64,000 nt of DNA. Source: Streptomyces macrolidinus. GTDB lineage: Bacteria; Actinomycetota; Actinomycetes; Streptomycetales; Streptomycetaceae. The DNA is taken from NCBI RefSeq assembly GCF_023887685.1, contig NZ_JAMWMR010000001.1:1-64000 (forward strand), in the 5' to 3' direction. The notes under the pieces are model-generated. The model was given only the letters and a program-made list of their open reading frames with translations, was not told where the DNA came from and searched no databases. This document shows positions 26,291-34,814 of the stretch, piece after piece; position 1 is the first letter of the stretch, and each line of letters begins with the position of its first letter. Position numbers and translations under genes: made by a program.

Positions 26291-26953
26291 ATGACCAAGA
26301 AGATGCGGATCCGTGTGGCGCGGATCGCTGCCGGTGCGGTGATCGCCGCCGGTGCGTCGCTGACCGCCGCGGGCGCCGCTTCCGCGCTCGGTATGACGGG
26401 CGAGGACACCATCGGCGCGCAGGTGAACGAGAACGGCCAGGGCGGGGACGAGGACGAGACCCCCGACCCCGGTGAGACCGGTATCCCGGAGACCACGCCT
26501 CCCGTGACGGAGGAGCCTCCGACGACGGAGCCTCCGGTCACGGAGGAGCCTCCGACGACGGAGCCCCCGGTCACCGAGCAGCCTCCGACCACGGAGCCCC
26601 CGGTCACCGAGCAGCCGACCGAGCAGCCGACCGAGAACCCGACCCACGGCGGCGGCAACGGCAACGGCAACGGTCACGGGAACGGCAACGGTCACGGTAA
26701 CGGCGACAACACCAACCCGGACGGTGGCAACAACCCGGTCCAGCAGGGCAAGGGCTCCTCGGGCCTGACCGACACCGGCGCGGGCAAGGGCAACTCCGAC
26801 ACCTCCGCGCAGGGCGGTGGCAAGGAGCTGGCCGAGACGGGTGCCGCGGAGACCACGTTCCTGCTCGTCGGCGCCGCCACGATGATCGCCGGCGGTATCG
26901 GCTTCCGGATGCTCCCGCGTCTGGTGAACGGCCGCGGCGGGGCCGCTGCCTGA
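26291..26953 (+). CDS. Sortase-anchored Thr/Pro/Gly-rich surface protein
   Basis: 220 residues. Signal peptide at 1-33 (AAGAVIAAGASLTAAGAASA). Next come about four PPVTE(E/Q)PPTTE repeats, then a flexible Gly/Asn/His stretch (GNGNGHGNGNGHGNG), and a C-terminal sorting signal: LAETG, a hydrophobic helix (FLLVGAATMIAGGIGF) and a basic tail. LAXTG is the motif used by class E sortases of Streptomyces, which link chaplins and other proteins to peptidoglycan. The repeats look like an extended, possibly O-glycosylated wall spacer; the His residues might bind metal. No enzymatic domain, so role is unknown. Confidence 0.88.
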   Translation: MTKKMRIRVARIAAGAVIAAGASLTAAGAASALGMTGEDTIGAQVNENGQGGDEDETPDPGETGIPETTPPVTEEPPTTEPPVTEEPPTTEPPVTEQPPTTEPPVTEQPTEQPTENPTHGGGNGNGNGHGNGNGHGNGDNTNPDGGNNPVQQGKGSSGLTDTGAGKGNSDTSAQGGGKELAETGAAETTFLLVGAATMIAGGIGFRMLPRLVNGRGGAAA

Positions 26954-26995
26954 ACCACGGCGCGTGGCCAGGGTCACAGACCCGTGAGCACGTGA

Positions 26996-27027
26996 GAAGG
27001 GCCCGGGGCATCAGCCCCGGGCCCTTC
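26996..27027. terminator. Bidirectional terminator
   Basis: Perfect 14-bp arms GAAGGGCCCGGGGC and GCCCCGGGCCCTTC around ATCA, between convergent genes. Confidence 0.85.
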
Positions 27028-27068
27028 CCGTATGTCTCCGTGGCACCCGCGCCCCGGTGTCCCGCGGC

Positions 27069-27260
27069 CTACGCGGTCTGGTGCGCCAGCAGCGCCACCG
27101 CCGCGATCAGCACCGCAAGCAGCACGATCAACGTCATCGGATTCAGCCCCGACCAGGGGCTCTCCTGCTGAAGCCGCTCCCGGCTGGCGCGGCAGACAGG
27201 GCAGCGACCCTCGCTGACGGGCGCCGCGCAGTTCGCGCACACCAATCGGTCGTACGTCAT
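27069..27260 (-). CDS. Small zinc-ribbon membrane protein
   Basis: 63 residues from ATG 27260, with a strong GAGGAGGG upstream. The N-terminal half has CANCAAP and CPVC, two Cys pairs of a zinc ribbon; the C-terminal half is a single membrane helix ([17 protein letters not shown]). A longer in-frame start at 27329 would add only basic residues and lacks a better ribosome site. Unknown function; such tail-anchored zinc ribbons are common in actinobacteria. Convergent with the LAETG gene. Confidence 0.75.
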   Translation of the reverse strand: MTYDRLVCANCAAPVSEGRCPVCRASRERLQQESPWSGLNPMTLIVLLAVLIAAVALLAHQTA

Positions 27261-27473
27261 GCGCCTCGCCCTCCTCGTGCGGCTTCCATCCACAGAACGC
27301 TTCCGGGAACGCCACCGTTCCCCCTCCACTGTGCCAGGTTCCGCGCGTCACTGCGCGGGCGCGGTGACGCCATCGCCGCGTACCCGCGTCGGGGAGACGA
27401 CCCTCGCGGGTACAAAAACCCACAACTGATGCGCAACCCCGACCGTCGACTGCGCTCGCGTGCCCGCTTCGCG

Positions 27474-27479
27474 TATGGT
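27474..27479 (+). promoter_or_regulatory. Possible -10 box TATGGT of ftsEX
   Basis: TATGGT with a leader of about 30 nt to GTG 27516. The -35 is not obvious. Confidence 0.45.
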
Positions 27480-27515
27480 CACGCACACCTACCCCCAACG
27501 GCCCGTGGTGCATCC

Positions 27516-28205
27516 GTGATCCGATTCGACAATGTCTCCAAGGTCTACCCCAAGCAGAGCCGCCCTGCTCTCAGGGACGTCTCCCTCGAAGTGGAGAAGG
27601 GCGAGTTCGTCTTCCTCGTGGGGTCCTCCGGCTCCGGAAAGTCCACCTTCCTGCGGCTGATCCTTCGCGAAGAACGCGCCAGCCACGGTCAGGTGCACGT
27701 CTTGGGCAAGGACCTCGCCCGTATCTCCAACTGGAAGGTGCCGCACATGCGCCGCCAGTTGGGGACGGTGTTCCAGGACTTCCGGCTGCTGCCGAACAAG
27801 ACGGTCGCCGAGAACGTGGCCTTCGCACAGGAGGTCATCGGCAAGTCTCGCGGGGAGATCCGCAAGTCCGTGCCCCAGGTGCTCGAACTCGTCGGCCTCG
27901 GCGGCAAGGAGGACCGCAGACCCGGCGAACTGTCCGGTGGCGAACAGCAGCGCGTCGCCATCGCGCGGGCCTTCGTCAACCGTCCCAAGCTGCTGATCGC
28001 CGACGAGCCCACCGGCAACCTCGACCCGCAGACCTCGGTCGGCATCATGAAGCTGCTCGACCGGATCAACCGGACGGGTACGACTGTGGTGATGGCGACC
28101 CACGACCAGAACATCGTGGACCAGATGCGCAAGCGCGTCATCGAGCTGGAGAAGGGCCGCCTCGTCCGCGACCAGGCGCGCGGCGTCTACGGCTACCAGC
28201 ACTGA
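27516..28205 (+). CDS. ftsE: Cell division ATP-binding protein FtsE
   Basis: ABC ATPase of 229 residues that, with FtsX, controls peptidoglycan hydrolases at division or cell-wall growth sites. Walker [10 protein letters not shown] (about 36-44), a Q-loop, signature [14 protein letters not shown] and Walker [14 protein letters not shown] are present; [12 protein letters not shown] at the N-terminus is typical FtsE. GTG 27516 gives the standard length. FtsX follows after 28 nt. Confidence 0.96.
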   Translation: MIRFDNVSKVYPKQSRPALRDVSLEVEKGEFVFLVGSSGSGKSTFLRLILREERASHGQVHVLGKDLARISNWKVPHMRRQLGTVFQDFRLLPNKTVAENVAFAQEVIGKSRGEIRKSVPQVLELVGLGGKEDRRPGELSGGEQQRVAIARAFVNRPKLLIADEPTGNLDPQTSVGIMKLLDRINRTGTTVVMATHDQNIVDQMRKRVIELEKGRLVRDQARGVYGYQH

Positions 28206-28233
28206 ATTCCACGGAAAGGCTTGAACAGACGCC

Positions 28234-29154
28234 ATGCGCGCGCAGTTCGTTCTGTCGGAGATCGGTGTCGGTCTCCGCCGCAATCTGACGATGACCTTCG
28301 CGGTCGTCGTCTCGGTGGCCCTCTCCCTGGCCCTGTTCGGTGGTTCGCTTCTCATGAGCGACCAGGTGAACCAGATGAAGGGCTACTGGTACGACAAGGT
28401 CAACGTCTCGATCTTCCTCTGCAACAAGAGCGACGCGGAGTCCGACCCCAACTGCTCCAAGGGCGCGGTCACCGAGGAGCAGAAGAAGCAGATCCTCGGT
28501 GATCTGAACAAGATGACGTCCGTCGTCCAGAAGGTCAGTTACGAGTCCCAGGACCAGGCGTACAAGCACTACAAGGAGCAGTTCGGCGACTCCCCGCTGG
28601 CCAGTTCGCTCACGCCGGACCAGATGCAGGAGTCGTACCGCATCAAGCTGAAGGACCCGCAGAAGTACCAGGTGATCGCGACCGCCTTCAACGGACGTGG
28701 CGGTGTGCAGTCCGTGCAGGACCAGAAGGGCATCCTCGACAACCTCTTCGGGCTCCTCAACGGCATGAACTGGGCTGCCCGCGCGGTCATGGCGATGATG
28801 CTCGTCGTGGCACTGATGCTGATCGTCAACACGGTGCGTGTCTCGGCGTTCAGCCGTCGTCGTGAGACCGGCATCATGCGCCTCGTCGGCGCGTCCGGCT
28901 TCTACATCCAGGCGCCGTTCATCATGGAGGCCGCGGTCGCCGGACTCATCGGCGGCACCGTCGCCTGTGGATTCCTGCTGCTCACGCGGTACTTCATCAT
29001 CGACCACGGGCTGGCCCTGTCCCAGAAGCTGAACTTGATCAACTTCATTGGCTGGGACGCCGTCCTGACCAAGCTGCCGCTGATCCTCGCGACGAGCCTG
29101 CTGATGCCGGCGCTGGCTGCGTTCTTCGCGTTGCGCAAGTACCTGAAGGTCTGA
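28234..29154 (+). CDS. ftsX: Cell division permease-like protein FtsX
   Basis: 306 residues, four membrane segments: one near the N-terminus (TFAVVVSVALSLALFGGSL), then a roughly 130-residue outer domain, then three more with the cytoplasmic loop FSRRRETGIMRLVGAS between. The outer domain, here with a Cys pair (LCNKS...PNCSKG), passes the FtsE signal to hydrolases outside. Partner FtsE is immediately upstream. A very strong terminator ends the unit. Confidence 0.96.
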   Translation: MRAQFVLSEIGVGLRRNLTMTFAVVVSVALSLALFGGSLLMSDQVNQMKGYWYDKVNVSIFLCNKSDAESDPNCSKGAVTEEQKKQILGDLNKMTSVVQKVSYESQDQAYKHYKEQFGDSPLASSLTPDQMQESYRIKLKDPQKYQVIATAFNGRGGVQSVQDQKGILDNLFGLLNGMNWAARAVMAMMLVVALMLIVNTVRVSAFSRRRETGIMRLVGASGFYIQAPFIMEAAVAGLIGGTVACGFLLLTRYFIIDHGLALSQKLNLINFIGWDAVLTKLPLILATSLLMPALAAFFALRKYLKV

Positions 29155-29188
29155 CGCACGGATACCCGAAGGTGTGACGCACCCCCAC

Positions 29189-29220
29189 AGGGCGGGACGG
29201 GCAACAGCCCGTCCCGCCCT
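29189..29220 (+). terminator. ftsEX terminator
   Basis: Perfect 14-bp arms AGGGCGGGACGGGC and GCCCGTCCCGCCCT around AACA. Confidence 0.88.
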
Positions 29221-29231
29221 GATCGTTGTCC

Positions 29232-29237
29232 TAGACT
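29232..29237 (+). promoter_or_regulatory. -10 box TAGACT of the S41 protease gene (leaderless)
   Basis: TAGACT, 7 nt, ATG 29245; no ribosome site. Confidence 0.6.
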
Positions 29238-29244
29238 CACCGCC

Positions 29245-30402
29245 ATGTCCGGCCACGACCTGTTCTGTCAGCCCCGTCGTACCCGTCATGGAGCGGCGCT
29301 GACGCTGGTCCTCGCGAGCGTTCTCGTCACCGGCGCCGCGACCGGCTCGTTCGACGCGCCCGGCCGGAAGAACCCGTCCGCCAAGTCGGCCGCGCCCGCC
29401 GACCACGACGTCATCGACGCGGCGACGCGGGCGATGGACGACGGCATGTCCCCCATGGAGGCCGCGGAACGCGCGGTCAGCCGCAGCGGCGACCGGTGGG
29501 GAGCGGTCTACTCCCAGGGCGAGTACCGGGAGTTCGAGGAGGCCCTCGACGGCGAGTACACCGGGGTGGGGCTGTCGGCCCGGCGCGAGCGGGACGGCCG
29601 GATCGAGGTGACCGAGGTGCAGTCCGGCTCGCCCGCGTCCGCCGCCGGTATCCGCAAGGGCGACCGACTGCGCAGTGTCGACGGCGAGAGCGTGGACGGC
29701 AGACCCGTCCCCGAGGTCGTCTCCCTGCTGCGCGGCGACGCCGCGGACGCCACCGCCGGCACCCCGGTCCGCGTCGGTCTGCAACGCGGCCCCCGGCTCT
29801 GGAGCGAGGTGCTGCGCCGGGCCCGGCTGTCCACCGACCCGGTCACCGCGCACCGCCGCACCGACGACGTCACCGTGATCAGGGTCGCCGCCTTCACCAA
29901 GGGCTCCGGCGACCGGGTACGCGCGGCCGTCGCCGCCGTGCCGAGACGCGCCGGGATCGTCCTGGATCTGCGCGGCAACTCTGGCGGCCTGGTCACCGAG
30001 GCCGTCACCGCCGCGTCCGCCTTCCTCGACGGGGGGCTGGTGGCGACGTACGACGTGGACGGCCGGCAGCGCGCGCTGCACGCCGCGCCCGGCGGGGACA
30101 CCGCCAGACCCCTGGTCGTACTCGTCGACGGCGGCACGATGAGCGCGGCCGAGCTGCTCACCGGCGCCCTCCAGGACCGGAACCGGGCCGTCGTCCTCGG
30201 CACCCGCACCTTCGGCAAGGGCTCGGTCCAGATGCCGAGCCGGCTGCCCGACGGCTCCGTCGCCGAGCTGACCGTCGGGCACTACCGCACCCCCTCCGGC
30301 CGCGGCGTCGACAGCCATGGCATCACCCCGGACCTCCAGGTCGACCACGACGTCCTGGAGCGGGCCGGGACCGTGCTCAGCGGCCTGGGTGACGCGCGAT
30401 AA
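29245..30402 (+). CDS. Secreted carboxy-terminal processing protease (S41, CtpA-like)
   Basis: 385 residues. The N-terminus has a signal sequence or anchor ([17 protein letters not shown]). A PDZ domain follows ([32 protein letters not shown]), then the peptidase core with catalytic Ser300 in [14 protein letters not shown] and Lys325 in [12 protein letters not shown]. Cleaves exported or membrane proteins near their C-termini. Lies between ftsEX and smpB; closeness to ftsEX and to tmRNA-tag biology is suggestive, but the enzyme acts outside the cytoplasm. An apparently leaderless promoter sits right after the ftsX terminator. Confidence 0.92.
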   Translation: MSGHDLFCQPRRTRHGAALTLVLASVLVTGAATGSFDAPGRKNPSAKSAAPADHDVIDAATRAMDDGMSPMEAAERAVSRSGDRWGAVYSQGEYREFEEALDGEYTGVGLSARRERDGRIEVTEVQSGSPASAAGIRKGDRLRSVDGESVDGRPVPEVVSLLRGDAADATAGTPVRVGLQRGPRLWSEVLRRARLSTDPVTAHRRTDDVTVIRVAAFTKGSGDRVRAAVAAVPRRAGIVLDLRGNSGGLVTEAVTAASAFLDGGLVATYDVDGRQRALHAAPGGDTARPLVVLVDGGTMSAAELLTGALQDRNRAVVLGTRTFGKGSVQMPSRLPDGSVAELTVGHYRTPSGRGVDSHGITPDLQVDHDVLERAGTVLSGLGDAR

Positions 30403-30448
30403 TCGACTTCCCGCGCACCCCCTTCCTGGTGCGAAAATGGGCGGCACT

Positions 30449-30928
30449 ATGGCTAAGGAAAAAGGGCGCAAGCTGATCGCGCAGAACAAGAAGGCGCGGC
30501 ACGACTACCACATCCTCGACACCTACGAGGCCGGTCTGGTCCTCATGGGGACCGAGGTGAAGTCGCTGCGTCAGGGGCGGGCCTCACTGGTCGACGGGTT
30601 CGTGCAACTGGACGGTCACGAAGCGTGGCTGCACAACGTGCACGTGCCCGAGTACAGCCAGGGCACGTGGACCAACCACAGCGCCCGCCGCAAGCGGAAG
30701 CTGCTGCTGCACCGCGAGGAGATCGACAAGCTGGAGGCCAAGTCGCAGGAGACGGGCCACACGATCGTGCCCCTCGCCCTGTACTTCAAGGACGGCCGCG
30801 CCAAGATCGAGATCGCGCTGGCGAAGGGCAAGAAGGAGTACGACAAGCGGCAGACGCTCCGCGAGAAGCAGGACCGCCGCGAGGCGGACCGGGCGATCTC
30901 GGCGGCCCGCCGCAAGCAGCGCGCCTGA
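30449..30928 (+). CDS. smpB: SsrA-binding protein SmpB
   Basis: 159 residues. Binds tmRNA and brings it to stalled ribosomes for trans-translation. The family start [20 protein letters not shown], the [14 protein letters not shown] and [10 protein letters not shown] motifs and the basic tail (DRRADR-like, ending in RRKQRA) are clear. ATG 30449 matches family length; the in-frame ATG 30437 would add four residues. The tmRNA gene it serves starts about 106 nt downstream, the classic smpB-ssrA pairing. Confidence 0.96.
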   Translation: MAKEKGRKLIAQNKKARHDYHILDTYEAGLVLMGTEVKSLRQGRASLVDGFVQLDGHEAWLHNVHVPEYSQGTWTNHSARRKRKLLLHREEIDKLEAKSQETGHTIVPLALYFKDGRAKIEIALAKGKKEYDKRQTLREKQDRREADRAISAARRKQRA

Positions 30929-30942
30929 CCGAGGGAATGCGC

Positions 30943-30972
30943 TGGCACCCGCGCGCGTTGGTCACGTACGAT
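30943..30972 (+). promoter_or_regulatory. Candidate ssrA promoter
   Basis: TACGAT at 30967-30972 with TGGCAC 18 bp upstream (30943-30948). The mature RNA begins 63 nt later, leaving a 5' leader (with a CCCTC/GAGGG hairpin) to be trimmed. Confidence 0.5.
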
Positions 30973-31034
30973 GGCCTCGCACCTCGGTGAGGGTGCGGGT
31001 CCCTCCTCGGAGGGGCTGTTTGACAACACAACAT

Positions 31035-31430
31035 GGGGATGATCGGTTTCGACAGCGGCTGTCGAAGCAGGGGAAGCGTGTCGAGGAAGCGGCCATGATC
31101 TCGTAAACCACAGGCCGAAACCAATAATCGCCAACACCAAGCGCGATTCCTCCCAGCAGGCCTTCGCCCTCGCTGCCTGATAGGCAGCGCGAGCGAGCCT
31201 CCTACTAAAGGGAGTGTCAGCCCGGGGGTGTTCCCGACCCGGATCCTGGCATCAGCTAGGGGACTACACCTTGATCCCGGTCACGGGGTGAAGAGGGAAA
31301 CCAAACAGTGACTGAGCCCGTCGGAGACTTGTCCGCGTGATCTCCGGGGCCGAGAAAATCGAAGCGGACTGCACACGGAGAAGCCCTGGTTCCGCACCGT
31401 TGGACGCGGGTTCGATTCCCGCCATCTCCA
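31035..31430 (+). ncRNA. ssrA: tmRNA (SsrA)
   Basis: About 396 nt. The 5' end GGGGATG pairs with CATCTCC at the 3' end; the 3' tRNA-like part has a T arm with GGTTCGATTCC. The resume frame begins at GCC 31130 and reads ANTKRDSSQQAFALAA, then TGA at 31178, the Streptomyces proteolysis tag. The discriminator A at 31430 is followed by CGA, so the CCA end is not encoded. It rescues stalled ribosomes with SmpB, encoded just upstream. A 17-bp terminator follows at 31468. Confidence 0.96.
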
Positions 31431-31467
31431 CGATCAGGAGGCTCCCGAGCCTCCACAACCCATGTGG

Positions 31468-31505
31468 GCAACGGCCCCGCTGCTTTCGAGCAGCGGGGCC
31501 GTTGC
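31468..31505 (+). terminator. ssrA terminator
   Basis: Perfect 17-bp arms GCAACGGCCCCGCTGCT and AGCAGCGGGGCCGTTGC around a TTCG loop. Confidence 0.9.
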
Positions 31506-31565
31506 TGTTCACGGGGCAGTTCGCGGACAGGGGATCCACAGGACACGCAGGACTGCGAGGGCTGC

Positions 31566-31817
31566 TCAGAGGAAGGCCACCTGCATGATGTAAAGCCGTT
31601 CATGGCGGGGGACGATCAGATAGTTGAAGAAGCCTCCGGGCACGTCGGCGAAGCCTCCCTTTGGTCCCTCGCCCCGGTACGTCGTGCCGTCGAGGTAGAA
31701 CGCTGCCGCGGCACGGACCAGTTCGTCGGCCTTCTTCTCGACCTCGGCGAGGAAGGCGGGAGGGGCGTCGCCCGCGACATGTTGCTCGTCCGGGTCGTAC
31801 TCCCACCGCCAGGTCAC
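31566..31817 (-). CDS. Small RelE/ParE-like protein, candidate toxin
   Basis: 83 residues. An N-terminal DPDEQ...F..EVEKKADELVRAAAAF helix pair is followed by a basic/aromatic beta part ending RLYIMQVAFL, a pattern like the final strand of RelE/ParE toxins; no sequence motif is decisive. ATG 31817 overlaps the stop of the upstream DUF6247-like gene by 4 nt, the tight coupling expected of an antitoxin-toxin pair. Could equally be a small unrelated protein. It is convergent with the tmRNA gene, and trans-translation often limits such toxins. Confidence 0.65.
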   Translation of the reverse strand: MTWRWEYDPDEQHVAGDAPPAFLAEVEKKADELVRAAAAFYLDGTTYRGEGPKGGFADVPGGFFNYLIVPRHERLYIMQVAFL

Positions 31818-32170
31818 GCGGACACCGCCCGCCGGGCCTCCACCTCGACGGAGGTCAGGTCGTTCATCCCGGATCGGAAGGCGGGGTCGTCTTTGCTGCT
31901 CGTCCCGTGCACCGCGGTGAGTGCGGCGCGGTAGCGGGCGGACAGGTCAGGACGTCGTTCGATCTCGACCTGTGCGTGCCAGTACGTGAGCCAGTGCTGG
32001 AGGTGCCCGATCTTTCCGTCCGTGAGGGCGGCGGCGATGGCCTGCTCCTTGTGCCGCTCCATGTCGCTGAGCCGGTGCGGGGCGACGCGCGCGAGCGCGA
32101 CACGAACGGCCTCGGGCGTTCGCTCCGGCCGAGCGATCAGCTCGTGCCCGTGATCAGGCTGGATGGTCAC
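31814..32170 (-). CDS. DUF6247-like protein, candidate antitoxin
   Basis: 118 residues from GTG 32170, with AAGGAG 6 nt upstream, a better start than the longer frame open to 32254. All-helical looking; includes ALARVAPHRLSDMERHKEQA and a WLTYWHAQVEIERRPDLSAR stretch typical of this actinobacterial family. Function is not established. First gene of a two-gene unit with the RelE-like protein, so an antitoxin role is inferred from position and size. GC is lower than in surrounding genes. Confidence 0.7.
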   Translation of the reverse strand: MTIQPDHGHELIARPERTPEAVRVALARVAPHRLSDMERHKEQAIAAALTDGKIGHLQHWLTYWHAQVEIERRPDLSARYRAALTAVHGTSSKDDPAFRSGMNDLTSVEVEARRAVSA

Positions 32171-32280
32171 GCGAAGCTCCTTCGGTGTGTGCTCCCTGCT
32201 GCCCACGGTACTGGTGGGAGCAGAGGGCAACACCGCTGCTGACACATATTGCACGGATCGGACTCAACGGGGACGGTTTC

Positions 32281-33579
32281 TTACGGTCGTGTACGGCGCG
32301 TGGCGCAGCCGTAGGTCAGGGCGATCAGGAGGGCGAGGGTCGCTGCGGTCGGGGGGAGGAGGAAGCCGGTGGTGGGGGAGAGGTGTTCCGCTGTCCAGCC
32401 GCCCGTGGCGCTGCCGCAGGCGATGCCGCCCAGCAGGGCGGTGACGGCGAGGGTCATGCCCTCGTTCAGGCGGCCCTCGGGGGTGCGGCGCTGGACCAGG
32501 GTCATCGCGGTGACCATCGTGGGGGCGGTGGCCATGCCCGCGAGGAGCAGGGCCGGGGCCAGGGCGAGGAGGGAGCCGGTGGTCCGGGCCGCGAGCAGGG
32601 GCAGGGTCATCAGGGCCGTCATGGCCGCGAGGCACCACAGATAGCGGCGTTCCGCGGGGCCGGACGGCTTCAGCGCGCCGAACGCCAGACCGGCGGCGCA
32701 CGACCCGGCCGCCTGGAGCGCGAGCACGGGGCCCGCCGCCGACCGGCTCCCCTGGGCGTCCGCGAACGCGACGGTGATGACCTCCATCGCGCCGAAGATC
32801 GCGCCCGTGGCCATGAGGCCGAGCAGCAGCGGGGGCATACCGCGGGCGCGCAGCGGGGGCGCGCTTCGCGTGTCCCGGCTCGGCGGCGGCTCCGTCGCGC
32901 GCTGGGCCGTGAACACGAGCATGCCCGTCATCAGCAGGATCCCGGCGGTGAGCATGCCCGCCTCGGGGAACAGCGTGCCGCACAGGAAGGCCGCGAGCAC
33001 CGGGCCCACCATGTAGCACAGCTCGTCCGCGGCCTGCTCGAAGGCGTTGGCGGTGTGCAGGGCGTCCGCGTCCTCCTTGAGCAGATGGGCCCAGCGGGCG
33101 CGGGACATGCCGCCGATGTTGGGGGTCGTGGCGGTGGCGGCGTAGGCGGCGAACAGGGTCCAGTCCGGGGCGTCGTAGTGCAGGCACAGCAGCAGGGTCA
33201 CCTGGCCGAGCACCGCGAACGCCGTCGCGGGGACGGCGATCCGGGCCTGCCCGTGGCGGTCGACGAGCCGCGCGATCCAGGGGGCGACCACGGCCGTCGC
33301 CACGAGGCCGGTGCCGGTGACGGAACCGGCGAGCGCGTACGAGCCCCGGGACGCGGCGATCATGATGATCGTGCTCACGCCGAACATGCCGATGGGCAGC
33401 CGGGCGATGAGGTTGCCGATGGTGAAGGCGCGTGTGCCGGGGAGGGCGAACAGACGGCGGTACGGGCTCGGGGACTTGGCGACGGGCCGGCGGCGCGGGG
33501 CGAGGTCGGCGACGATCAGGGTGTCCTGAGTGACCGCGGGCAGGGGCTCGGGAGCCCTGTCGGGGGACGGCTGTGGCAT
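32281..33579 (-). CDS. MFS transporter
   Basis: 432 residues with about 12 membrane segments; a proton-driven exporter-type carrier. The loop 2-3 motif is degenerate (ARLVDRHGQARI) but in place. ATG 33579 has GGTGGA upstream. The frame stays open beyond it, but that part is a shadow of the divergent LysR gene. Divergent pairing with a LysR regulator suggests LysR-controlled efflux. Substrate unknown. Confidence 0.88.
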   Translation of the reverse strand: MPQPSPDRAPEPLPAVTQDTLIVADLAPRRRPVAKSPSPYRRLFALPGTRAFTIGNLIARLPIGMFGVSTIIMIAASRGSYALAGSVTGTGLVATAVVAPWIARLVDRHGQARIAVPATAFAVLGQVTLLLCLHYDAPDWTLFAAYAATATTPNIGGMSRARWAHLLKEDADALHTANAFEQAADELCYMVGPVLAAFLCGTLFPEAGMLTAGILLMTGMLVFTAQRATEPPPSRDTRSAPPLRARGMPPLLLGLMATGAIFGAMEVITVAFADAQGSRSAAGPVLALQAAGSCAAGLAFGALKPSGPAERRYLWCLAAMTALMTLPLLAARTTGSLLALAPALLLAGMATAPTMVTAMTLVQRRTPEGRLNEGMTLAVTALLGGIACGSATGGWTAEHLSPTTGFLLPPTAATLALLIALTYGCATRRTRP

Positions 33580-33650
33580 GCGTCCACCGTCGCCCGCGCG
33601 CCGAGCCGCGGTCCAACACCTGATCCGTGGCGATTCACGCGCCTGGGTTG

Positions 33651-33656
33651 TAAGTT
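33651..33656 (+). promoter_or_regulatory. -10 box TAAGTT of the LysR gene (leaderless)
   Basis: TAAGTT, 7 nt, ATG 33664. Any LysR-type T-N11-A site controlling the divergent MFS gene must lie in the 84-bp gap. Confidence 0.5.
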
Positions 33657-33663
33657 CGGGCGG

Positions 33664-34647
33664 ATGTCCACCCACCCTCGTACCGTAGACCCGCGTCTGC
33701 TGCGCGCCTTCCTCGCCGTCGCCGAGGAGCTGCACTTCACGCGTGCCGCCGCCCGCCTCTACGTGGCCCAGCAGGCCCTCAGCCGTGATATCCGCAGGTT
33801 GGAGCGGGAGTTGGGCGTCGAGTTGTTCGTACGCACCACCCGGCAGGTGACGTTGGCACCCGACGGCGAGCGGCTGCTGCCGTACGCGCGCCAAGTCCTC
33901 GACGCGCAGGACGAACTGCTCGCCGCATTCGGGCAGGGGCGCCCCCTGCTGGTGGACCTGAACTCCCCGGGGCTGGCCACCGGGCGCCGGGTCCTGCTGC
34001 GCGCCCGTGAACTCGCCCCGGAGCAGGAGCTGATGGCCCGCTACGAGAGCGGACTGACCGGCGCCGCAGGGGAGTTGCTCGCGGGCCGACTCGACGCGTC
34101 GTTCGGACGGTTCGCGGGACTCGCCCCGGCGCTGCGGGCGGGCCTCGACCACCAGCCCGTGCGCTACGAGCCGATGGCGGTCGTCCTGCCCGAGGGGCAC
34201 GGGCTGGCGTCGCGCGCGGCGATACCGCTGGCCGCGCTCACGGGGGAGACCGTGTACGCCGGCGCAGGGAATCCGCGTACTCCGGAGTGGACCGACCTGG
34301 CCCGTCGCCTCTTCGAGGGGCGCGGCATCAAGGTGGCGCCGCCCGCGCCGCTCGCCGTCGGGGAGGAGGAGTTCCAGCGGATCATGGCCAGGACACGCAA
34401 CCCGATCCTCGCGGTGGTGGACTTCCCCGCCCTGCCCGGGATGGTGGTGCGCCCGCTGGTCGATCCCGTTCCGCTCTCGCCCGTGTCGCTGGTGTGGCGA
34501 AAGGGGCTGACGCACCCCGCCATCGAGGCACTTCGCCGGGCGGCGGTCGAAGTCGCCTCCGCGAACGGCTGGTTGAGGCGGCCCGAGGGGGGATGGATTC
34601 CGGCCAGTGACGCGGACGCCATGGCGGCCCGGACGCGGACTTCGTAA
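33664..34647 (+). CDS. LysR family transcriptional regulator
   Basis: 327 residues. N-terminal winged helix (LLRAFLAVAEELHFTRAAAR, then QQALSRDIRRLERELGVELF) and a C-terminal periplasmic-binding-like effector domain (PMAVVLPEGHGLASR). Diverges from an MFS gene across 84 bp, the classic LysR-target arrangement. Start ATG 33664 is fixed by the -10 box 7 nt upstream. Confidence 0.92.
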   Translation: MSTHPRTVDPRLLRAFLAVAEELHFTRAAARLYVAQQALSRDIRRLERELGVELFVRTTRQVTLAPDGERLLPYARQVLDAQDELLAAFGQGRPLLVDLNSPGLATGRRVLLRARELAPEQELMARYESGLTGAAGELLAGRLDASFGRFAGLAPALRAGLDHQPVRYEPMAVVLPEGHGLASRAAIPLAALTGETVYAGAGNPRTPEWTDLARRLFEGRGIKVAPPAPLAVGEEEFQRIMARTRNPILAVVDFPALPGMVVRPLVDPVPLSPVSLVWRKGLTHPAIEALRRAAVEVASANGWLRRPEGGWIPASDADAMAARTRTS

Positions 34648-34787
34648 GGAGACCGTCATCCGGCACACGGGGCCATGGCTCACCCGGATGCGCTACATTC
34701 GTGGCCCGAGCACGGTGGTAAGGGGCGCTCGGACCGGGTGGGGGCCTGGTCCGGCGACGAGGTGCTCGGGGTCGTCAGCGCACCCGG

Positions 34788-34793
34788 TACTGT
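34788..34793 (+). promoter_or_regulatory. -10 box TACTGT of the mat operon
   Basis: TACTGT places transcription start near 34800, so GTG 34797 is too close and GTG 34815, with GGGGGA before it, is the better start. Confidence 0.5.
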
Positions 34794-34814
34794 CCCGTGG
34801 GGGGATGTGCGCAC

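Noticed and set aside
28138..30489. 783-codon open frame opposite ftsX and the S41 protease gene
   Set aside because: No domain, composition of a GC shadow, and it lies antisense to two conserved genes.
31395..31430. Attachment site at the tmRNA 3' end
   Set aside because: I found no second copy of the GGGTTCGATTCCCGCC segment in the window, no integrase gene and no other mobile gene.
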